Shown here: positions 14,554 to 19,822 of the stretch, in pieces
Layout of the letters: every line of letters starts with the position of its first letter
Numbering within the stretch: the stretch's first letter is position 1
Assembly: GCA_004558825.1 (NCBI GenBank)
Contig: SFDB01000020.1
Coordinates: 1-19,822, forward strand
DNA: 19,822 nt
Direction: 5' to 3'
Source of the DNA: Clostridiales bacterium
GTDB taxonomy: Bacteria > Bacillota > Clostridia > Christensenellales > CAG-138
The notes under the pieces: generated by a model
Seen by the model: the letters and a program-made list of their open reading frames with translations, nothing else
The model's database searches: none
Told to the model about the DNA's origin: nothing
Made by a program: the position numbers and the translations under genes

Positions 14554-15338
14554 AGAAAACATCAAAGGAGTTAAGTGGTAAGAAATTTGATTACAGGCGC
14601 ATTATCGGTACTATACTTTTTGTTACGCTCCTGTTTTCGATAGGGTATTCCCTCGTATGCTTCCTCCGCGCCCCCGAAACGCCGCAGGAGCCGCACGACA
14701 AGCTTAAGTCGGATTACGGGCTGATGCTGCTTCAATGTACCGGCGGGCTTATAGTTATGTTTCTGCCTTCGTTTGTCGAGCGAAAGCTTTCGCTGCGCAT
14801 ACCGAACTATATGTTTGTGCTGTATTTTGTTTTCCTCTACTGCGCAATATATCTCGGGGAGGTTTGGAGCTTTTATTACCGTATTCCCTTTTGGGATATG
14901 ATTTTGCATACCTTCAGCGGCATGATGCTCGGCGCGCTCGGCTTTTCGCTCGTCAGCCTTCTTAACTCATCCGAAAACATATCCGTTCGTCTTTCGCCGT
15001 TTTTCGTTGCATTCTTTGCGTTTTGCTTTGCGCTCGCGTGCGGCATGATATGGGAGATTTACGAGTTTACCGTAGACGGAATTGCAGGCATGAATATGCA
15101 GAAGTTTGCGCTCGAGACCGGCGAGCCGCTGATAGGGCGCGAGGCGCTCAGCGACACGATGGAGGACATAATCGTCGATACCGCGGGCGCTTTTGTTGTA
15201 AGCCTTTTGGGCTTTATTTCGCTCAAGCTCGGCAGGCCGCTCAAAACGATTAGAGCAAAAGAGCGCAACACCGATAATGCTGTCGATGCGCCGCAGGACG
15301 CGCCGGTACCGCCCTCCGATGATAAATCTGACGAATAA
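14550..15338 (+). CDS. Multi-pass membrane protein (YjdF/DUF2238-like)
   Basis: 262-aa membrane protein with about six hydrophobic segments and a charged, proline-rich C-terminal tail (after about residue 230). Conserved-looking polar residues sit inside or next to the helices: FWDMILHTFSGMMLG, CGMIWEIYEF and SDTMEDIIVDTAGAF. This D..H...G, E..E, D...D pattern resembles the YjdF/DUF2238 membrane family, whose function is unknown. The start is TTG at 14550, with GGAGG at 14538-14542 lying inside the end of the glycosyltransferase gene. The 4-nt overlap implies coupling; a role in handling or anchoring the glycosylated product is only a guess. Confidence 0.75.
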   Translation: MKKTSKELSGKKFDYRRIIGTILFVTLLFSIGYSLVCFLRAPETPQEPHDKLKSDYGLMLLQCTGGLIVMFLPSFVERKLSLRIPNYMFVLYFVFLYCAIYLGEVWSFYYRIPFWDMILHTFSGMMLGALGFSLVSLLNSSENISVRLSPFFVAFFAFCFALACGMIWEIYEFTVDGIAGMNMQKFALETGEPLIGREALSDTMEDIIVDTAGAFVVSLLGFISLKLGRPLKTIRAKERNTDNAVDAPQDAPVPPSDDKSDE

Positions 15339-15402
15339 AGCATTATTTTGATTCATGGCGGCGGTTCTGCCGCTGTGAGCTTCCGTAGTATATCCGCACT
15401 GT

Positions 15403-15432
15403 GCCGCGCGATTTCTCCGCGCGGCCTTTTTT
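15403..15432 (+). terminator. Rho-independent terminator after the membrane protein gene
   Basis: An 8-bp perfect GC stem GCCGCGCG / CGCGCGGC with a 7-nt loop, then C and six T residues. It separates the glycosyltransferase pair from the mnmG promoter that follows directly. Confidence 0.85.
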
Positions 15433-15434
15433 GC

Positions 15435-15463
15435 GCGACAAGCGTGCAATTTTCGTGTATAAT
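15435..15463 (+). promoter_or_regulatory. Promoter of the mnmG-rsmG-noc operon
   Basis: A perfect TATAAT at 15458-15463 with GCGACA (4 of 6 to the -35 consensus) 17 nt upstream. It lies immediately after a terminator and 15 bp before the mnmG start, giving a very short leader. Confidence 0.65.
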
Positions 15464-15478
15464 GCTATAGGTGATTTT

Positions 15479-17404
15479 ATGAACGACTGTGGTACGCAAT
15501 ACGATGTTATAGTGCTCGGCGCGGGTCACGCGGGCTGCGAGGCAGCGCTTGCCTGTGCGCGCATGGGCATGAGGACGCTCTGCCTGACGCTTAACCTTGA
15601 CGCTGTGGCGCTCATGGCCTGCAATCCCGCAATAGGCGGCACTTCAAAGGGACATCTTGTGCATGAGGTTGACGCGCTCGGCGGCGAAATGGGGCTGGCG
15701 GCGGACGAATGCTTCATGCAGATGCGTATGCTGAATCTCGGCAAGGGGCCTGCGGTTCACTCCCTGCGCGGGCAGATGGACAAGAGGCGATATCATGAGC
15801 GAATGAAGCTCGCGCTCGAATCGACCGACGGGCTTTATTTGCGGCAGGGCGAATGTGCCGAAATACTTGTGAGCGGCGGCGTTGTATGCGGCATAAAATG
15901 CGCCGACGGTACCGTGCTGTCTGCGCGCGCCGTCATAGTGGCGACGGGCGTTTACCTTAAAAGCCGCGTGCTTATCGGGAGCCACGCCGTTGAAAGCGGC
16001 CCCTGCGGCCTTTTCGGGGCAAATCTCCTTTCCGACTCGCTGCGTGAGCTTGGCTTTGTCCTGCGGCGCTTCAAAACGGGTACGCCCGCCCGCGTAAACA
16101 GGCGAAGCGTAGATTTTGACGCAATGGAGCTTCAGCCGGGCGATGTACCCATACCGCATTTTTCTTTCATGACCGATGAGCTTCATGGCGAGCAGACGCC
16201 GTGCTATTTAACATATACGAACTCTGCTACCCATGATATAATAAAGGAGAATATCCACCTTTCGGCGATGTACGGCGGCCTTGTCCGCGCCACGGGTACG
16301 CGCTACTGCCCGTCGATAGAGGACAAAGTGGTTCGATTCGCCGATAAGGACAGGCATCAGCTTTTTATCGAGCCCGAAGGCGCCTCGACATACGAGATGT
16401 ACGTCCAGGGAATGTCTACGAGCCTGCCTGCCGATGTGCAGCTTAAAATGCTCCGCACGATACGCGGACTTGAGCGCGTAGAAATTACGCGCCCGGGCTA
16501 CGCCATTGAATACGACTGTATCGACCCGACGGAGCTTACGCCTGTGCTTGGCTCAAAGCGCGTGGCGGGGCTTTTCTTCGCGGGGCAGATAAACGGCACG
16601 TCGGGCTATGAGGAGGCAGCAGGGCAGGGCATTTACGCCGGCATCAACTGCGCGCTCTATCTCAGGGGCGAGCCTCCGATGCTCCTGCGCCGTTCGGACG
16701 CATACATTGGCGTGCTTGCCGACGACCTCTCGGTGAAGGGCACGAACGAGCCGTACAGAATGATGACTTCGCGTGCGGAATTCAGGCTTCTGCTTCGACA
16801 GGACAACGCCGATGTACGCCTGACCGAGCTTTCACACAGGCTGGGGCTTGCGAGCGATGCGCGCTATACGCGTCTGATGCGCAAGCGCGAGGAGATGGAG
16901 CGCATACAAAAGGCGCTATCCGCATATGTGCCTTGCGACGACAGGCTTTGCGGTCTTTTGACGGTGCATGGGGAGCATACGCCCTCGAGCGGCATGAAGC
17001 TTTGCGAGCTTTTGAAGCGCTCGGGAATTTCCTTTTCCGACGTATGCGCCGCTTATCCCGAGGTTGGGGATTTTGACTTAGAGGCTGGACGCCAGGTCGA
17101 AATCGAACTCAAATACGGCGGCTACATAAAAAAACAGGCTGAGCAGGTCGAACGTCAGCGGGCCATGGATTCCGTGCCGCTTGGGCGTGACATCGACTAC
17201 GGGGCCATATCAGGGCTTCGTCTTGAGGCGCGGCAAAAGCTTAATGCTCAGAAGCCGGCGAGCGTCGGCCAGGCTTCGAGGATATCGGGCGTTTCGCCCG
17301 CCGATATAGGCGTTTTGCTCGTATGGCTGAAGGCACGCGAGCGGGCGGCGGCGGAGATACCGCATCATGTTCCACGTGAAACAGAGCGCAGGGCGGAGGA
17401 ATAG
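15479..17404 (+). CDS. mnmG: tRNA uridine-34 carboxymethylaminomethyl enzyme MnmG (GidA)
   Basis: FAD and folate-dependent enzyme that, with MnmE, modifies U34 in the wobble position of certain tRNAs. The 641-aa product shows the FAD loop VIVLGAGHAGCEAA (GAGHAG at 14-19), then CNPAIGGTSKGHLVHEVDA, RYCPSIEDK and INGTSGYEEAAGQG, all family signatures. Length is slightly above the usual 620-630 because the C-terminus ends HHVPRETERRAEE, and that extension encodes a parS site. The start at 15479 has AGGTGA just upstream; longer frames would run through the terminator. mnmE, often nearby, is not in the window. rsmG starts 2 bp after the stop. Confidence 0.97.
   Translation: MNDCGTQYDVIVLGAGHAGCEAALACARMGMRTLCLTLNLDAVALMACNPAIGGTSKGHLVHEVDALGGEMGLAADECFMQMRMLNLGKGPAVHSLRGQMDKRRYHERMKLALESTDGLYLRQGECAEILVSGGVVCGIKCADGTVLSARAVIVATGVYLKSRVLIGSHAVESGPCGLFGANLLSDSLRELGFVLRRFKTGTPARVNRRSVDFDAMELQPGDVPIPHFSFMTDELHGEQTPCYLTYTNSATHDIIKENIHLSAMYGGLVRATGTRYCPSIEDKVVRFADKDRHQLFIEPEGASTYEMYVQGMSTSLPADVQLKMLRTIRGLERVEITRPGYAIEYDCIDPTELTPVLGSKRVAGLFFAGQINGTSGYEEAAGQGIYAGINCALYLRGEPPMLLRRSDAYIGVLADDLSVKGTNEPYRMMTSRAEFRLLLRQDNADVRLTELSHRLGLASDARYTRLMRKREEMERIQKALSAYVPCDDRLCGLLTVHGEHTPSSGMKLCELLKRSGISFSDVCAAYPEVGDFDLEAGRQVEIELKYGGYIKKQAEQVERQRAMDSVPLGRDIDYGAISGLRLEARQKLNAQKPASVGQASRISGVSPADIGVLLVWLKARERAAAEIPHHVPRETERRAEE
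17368..17383. other. parS centromere site inside the 3' end of mnmG
   Basis: TGTTCCACGTGAAACA matches the bacterial parS consensus TGTTNCACGTGAAACA at every fixed position. It encodes HVPRET in the mnmG frame. ParB proteins nucleate on such sites and spread. Position in this gene cluster fits the known origin-proximal placement of parS in Firmicutes. Confidence 0.95.
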
Positions 17405-17406
17405 GA

Positions 17407-18141
17407 ATGTTCCATGTGGAACATCTGCGAAGCAGGCGTTACGGAGAGGTAAAATTGAACATAATCGAGAGCATAGATAAATTTATACCGAGGGCAGACG
17501 AAGTACAGCGCAAAAGGTTCGAGCGCTACTTTGAGCTTTTGACGCACTGGAACGAGAAGATGAACCTGACCGCGCTGACAGAGCCGGAGGACGTCGCATC
17601 GAAGCATTTCGCCGACAGCCTGCTCGGGGCGGAGCTTATAAAACACGGCGCAGAGTGCATCGACATAGGCACGGGCGCGGGATTTCCCGCGATTCCGCTT
17701 ATGATAATGCGCGACGACATAACAATGACGCTGCTTGACGCGCTGAATAAACGCCTTGTATTTCTAAACGAGGTCTGCATAGAGCTTGGGCTCCATGCGA
17801 CTATCGTTCATGCGCGGGCGGAGGATGCAGCTCACGATGCACATCATCGCGCAAGATACGATGCGGCGCTTTCAAGGGCTGTAGCGCCGACAAGCGCGCT
17901 TATTGAGATGAGCGTACCGTTTCTGAAAACGGGAGGCGCGGCGCTGATGTATAAGGGGGCGGACGGAGAGAGAGAGCTGGCGGGGGCGAAAAGGGCGCTC
18001 GAAAAGCTGAATGCTCAGGGACGCGTAATAAGCCTTAGCGCATCGTGGGGCGAAAGGTGTATAATAGAGGCAAAAAAGATTGGCTCAACGGCGCCTTGCT
18101 ATCCGAGAAAGCCGTCAAATATAAAGAAAAATCCGTTATAA
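17407..18141 (+). CDS. rsmG: 16S rRNA guanine-527 N7-methyltransferase RsmG (GidB)
   Basis: S-adenosylmethionine-dependent methylase of the small-subunit rRNA 530 loop. The 244-aa frame has the SAM loop CIDIGTGAGFPAIPL, the HFADSLL segment before it, the RAVAPTSALIE segment and the family's basic C-terminus YPRKPSNIKKNPL. Two starts are possible. ATG 17407 has GGAGGA 6 nt upstream and gives an N-terminus MFHVEHLRS that is itself the parS-like sequence. TTG 17455 has GGAGAGG at 17443-17449 and gives MNIIESIDKF, which matches the usual RsmG beginning and length (228 aa). Both are plausible. The longer frame is reported because clostridial RsmG proteins often carry such a leader. It lies 2 bp after mnmG and 12 bp before noc. 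Confidence 0.93.
   Translation: MFHVEHLRSRRYGEVKLNIIESIDKFIPRADEVQRKRFERYFELLTHWNEKMNLTALTEPEDVASKHFADSLLGAELIKHGAECIDIGTGAGFPAIPLMIMRDDITMTLLDALNKRLVFLNEVCIELGLHATIVHARAEDAAHDAHHRARYDAALSRAVAPTSALIEMSVPFLKTGGAALMYKGADGERELAGAKRALEKLNAQGRVISLSASWGERCIIEAKKIGSTAPCYPRKPSNIKKNPL
17408..17423. other. Second parS-like site at the rsmG start
   Basis: TGTTCCATGTGGAACA differs at one base from the fully palindromic form TGTTCCACGTGGAACA and at two fixed positions from the standard consensus. It starts exactly 40 bp after the first site and encodes the MFHVEH leader of RsmG. Confidence 0.75.
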
Positions 18142-18153
18142 TTTGGGGGAAAC

Positions 18154-18999
18154 ATGGCAGTATTTGATTTTTTGAGGGATTCGACGTCGCGCGACAGCGG
18201 CAAAAAGCTCGAGGAGATACAGGTCTCCAAAATCGTGCCAAACCCGAATCAGCCGCGCAAAACGTTCGACGACGAGAGCATAGCCGAGCTTGCGCAGTCG
18301 ATACGGCAGGTGGGGCTTATCCAGCCGCTCGTCGTTCGCAGACAGGGAGACGTTTACGAGCTTATCGCCGGCGAAAGGCGTCTGCGGGCAATCAAGCTGC
18401 TCGAGCTTGAGCGCGTGACGTGCATAGTCCAGAACGACATCGTTGACGAATCGTCGGCCATGATGGCGCTGATAGAGAATTTACAGCGCGAAAACCTAAA
18501 CTTTTTCGAGGAAGCGCAGTGCTACAGCGATCTTATCGGCACATATTCGCTCACGCAGGAGGCGCTTGCGGAAAAGCTTGGCAAGAGCCAGTCGTCCATT
18601 GCGAATAAGCTGCGCGTACTCAAGCTGTCCCCTGCCGTAAAGGAAGCCATGACCGACGCAGGCCTGACAGAGCGTCATGCGCGCGCATTGCTTCGTATTG
18701 CCGACGAAAATGAACAGCTTGCCATAATAAAGGAAGTGAAGGACAAGGGAATGTCCGTCAAGGAGACGGAGCAGCGCGTCGAGAAGCAGCTCAATAAGCT
18801 TTATGACGAAAGAAAGGACGGCGCAAAGCCGCGCCCGGTAATGCTCCGAATGATAAAGGATTACAGGCTTTTCATGAATTCAATCAATTCGGCCGTAGAA
18901 CAGCTTCGCTATGCGGGGCTTATAGTCGATGTTCGGCAGGCGGACAGGGACGACGGCGTTGATATATCGATAAGCGTTACAAGGCCGCAGCAGCAATAG
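18154..18999 (+). CDS. noc: ParB-family protein, Noc-like (nucleoid occlusion)
   Basis: 281-aa ParB/Noc-family CTP-dependent DNA clamp. The N-terminal CTP-binding part has NPNQPRK (30-36), GERRLRA (73-79) and ENLQREN (108-114). The helix-turn-helix is TQEALAEKLGKSQSSIANKL (134-153). Within it Gln146 and Lys152 match Noc (KGQST, ANK) rather than ParB (KSRxH, ANT). The first residues MAVFDFLR could form a short amphipathic helix like the membrane-targeting end of Noc, and the MAKGLGKGL start of ParB is absent. Position after rsmG is also that of noc in Bacillus. No parA follows; a nitroreductase gene does. If this were the only ParB in the genome it could also act as the partition protein. Confidence 0.85.
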   Translation: MAVFDFLRDSTSRDSGKKLEEIQVSKIVPNPNQPRKTFDDESIAELAQSIRQVGLIQPLVVRRQGDVYELIAGERRLRAIKLLELERVTCIVQNDIVDESSAMMALIENLQRENLNFFEEAQCYSDLIGTYSLTQEALAEKLGKSQSSIANKLRVLKLSPAVKEAMTDAGLTERHARALLRIADENEQLAIIKEVKDKGMSVKETEQRVEKQLNKLYDERKDGAKPRPVMLRMIKDYRLFMNSINSAVEQLRYAGLIVDVRQADRDDGVDISISVTRPQQQ

Positions 19000-19017
19000 T
19001 ATTTGAGGAGATAAGCG

Positions 19018-19587
19018 ATGAAGGAATTTAAGAGGTTTGAAAACAACGCTGCGCTAATGAACGTGCTGACGCGCAGAAGTGTGCGTGCGTTTAAGCAGGA
19101 GCAGATAACAGACGAAGAGCTTGATGCGATACTTACTGCCGCGGTCTATGCGCCTACCGCAATGAACAGGCAGACGTCGAAATTTACCGTATTGCAGGGA
19201 GAGAAGCTTGAAAAGCTTGTATCCGCGATAACCGCGGCGGTGCTTGACGGCGAAATAGCGTTTCCGCGACAAATCGACGCAGGGTATCGCTGCAATTACA
19301 ATGCACCGACGCTTATTATCGCAAGCGACGTGCGCGAAAACCCGCTTGGCTACGCAAACTGCGCATGTGCGCTCGAAAATATGTTTCTTGCGGCGAATGC
19401 GCTTGGCATAGGATCATGCTGGATAAACCAGGTAAAGCCTGCCTGCGAAGCGCCTTCCGTGCGCGCATTGCTCACGAGTTTCGGCGTGCCTGCAGACCAT
19501 GTTTGCTATGGCTCGGCCGCGCTCGGATACCCCGCATCGCAAATGCCCGACGCGCCGGCAAGGGTAGACGGCAGAGTGATAAGATAA
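19018..19587 (+). CDS. Nitroreductase-family flavoprotein
   Basis: 189-aa FMN-dependent oxidoreductase of the nitroreductase superfamily. The N-terminal FMN phosphate-binding motif RRSVRAF (19-25) is followed by ILTAAVYAPTAMNRQTSKF, where the family binds the flavin. The C-terminal half has NMFLAANALGIGSCWI and the CYGSAALGYPA segment near the end. Proteins of this size act as homodimers on quinones, nitro compounds or flavins; the natural substrate is not known. GAGGAG at 19005-19010 is 7 nt before the start. It lies 18 bp after noc and is probably co-transcribed, then followed by repeat copy F. Confidence 0.9.
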   Translation: MKEFKRFENNAALMNVLTRRSVRAFKQEQITDEELDAILTAAVYAPTAMNRQTSKFTVLQGEKLEKLVSAITAAVLDGEIAFPRQIDAGYRCNYNAPTLIIASDVRENPLGYANCACALENMFLAANALGIGSCWINQVKPACEAPSVRALLTSFGVPADHVCYGSAALGYPASQMPDAPARVDGRVIR

Positions 19588-19600
19588 ATTATTCCTGTGT

Positions 19601-19822
19601 GCTTCGCAGGGGCTACGCCCCTGCGCCCCGTCGGGGGCACTTCACATGCCCCGAACTCCCGTATTAATTGCAATTATAAATAGACGGGGGATAAATGCGG
19701 CATTATCACTTTCAATTACCTATTATTTCTATCGGAATTTTCGCCTTCCCCAAGCTCCGCGCGGCTCGCGCTTCCTGCGGAAGCTTGCGCCCCTGCGGGC
19801 GCGGCGGCTGCGCCGCCCCGCT
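19601..19822 (+). repeat. Interspersed multi-hairpin repeat, copy F (cut by window edge)
   Basis: Begins 14 bp after the nitroreductase stop with the perfect hairpin CGCAGGGGC-TAC-GCCCCTGCG (19605-19625). The CCCCGTCGGGG tail and an AT-rich insertion come next (about 19660-19738). The GC core starts at 19754 and runs to the edge. The loop TAC differs from the GTT and TCC loops of copies A and B while the stem is the same. The hairpin could also end the noc-nitroreductase transcript, though no T run follows. Confidence 0.88.

Noticed and set aside
15401..15478. Longer mnmG start from ATG 15401
   Set aside because: The added codons pass through a Rho-independent terminator and the promoter; the inner ATG 15479 begins next to the FAD-binding strand.
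1..19822. tRNA, rRNA, riboswitch or oriC (DnaA-box cluster)
   Set aside because: No cloverleaf, rRNA segment, known riboswitch consensus or DnaA-box cluster was recognised by reading; the origin is inferred to be nearby only from mnmG-rsmG-noc and parS.

Overview
The window reads as a GC-rich clostridial (Firmicutes, class Clostridia) chromosome segment. The reasons are strong GGAGG-type ribosome binding sites, frequent TTG/GTG starts, a mnmG-rsmG-noc run as in Firmicutes near oriC, a BmrCD-like drug exporter pair and a lipoprotein with a DUF3298-like domain. No rRNA or tRNA gene is visible, so species-level placement is not attempted. GC content and codon usage were judged by eye only.

Layout. 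Positions 1-640 hold tandem and partial copies of a GC-rich interspersed repeat. Positions 936-4171 hold an orphan phage packaging cassette (terminase large subunit, portal protein, a 67-aa protein of unknown function) closed by a perfect 17-bp hairpin. An inverted copy of the repeat follows at about 4222-4441. Next come a minus-strand lipoprotein (4451-5731) and a 72-aa plus-strand phage-like protein (5812-6030). A minus-strand potassium uptake operon trkA-trkH occupies 8865-6048. Divergent from it is an operon of a MarR regulator and two overlapping ABC half-transporters (9075-13044), with a clear promoter and a 14-bp palindromic operator candidate. After another repeat copy come a GT4 glycosyltransferase and a translationally coupled membrane protein (13375-15338), then a terminator. 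The last block is mnmG-rsmG-noc-nitroreductase (15479-19587), with a parS site and a second parS-like site 40 bp apart at the mnmG/rsmG junction. A further repeat copy runs off the right edge.

How the parts fit. mnmG-rsmG-noc plus parS marks an origin-proximal region (tRNA and rRNA modification, nucleoid occlusion, ParB loading). The exporter pair shows the complementary defects of a heterodimeric exporter with one degenerate ATP site. TrkA/TrkH form a complete K+ uptake system. The most unusual items are the multi-hairpin repeat, whose copies differ at several hairpin loops while the stems stay paired, and the TerL-portal cassette, which has intact catalytic motifs but no head or tail genes and is bracketed by inverted copies of that repeat.
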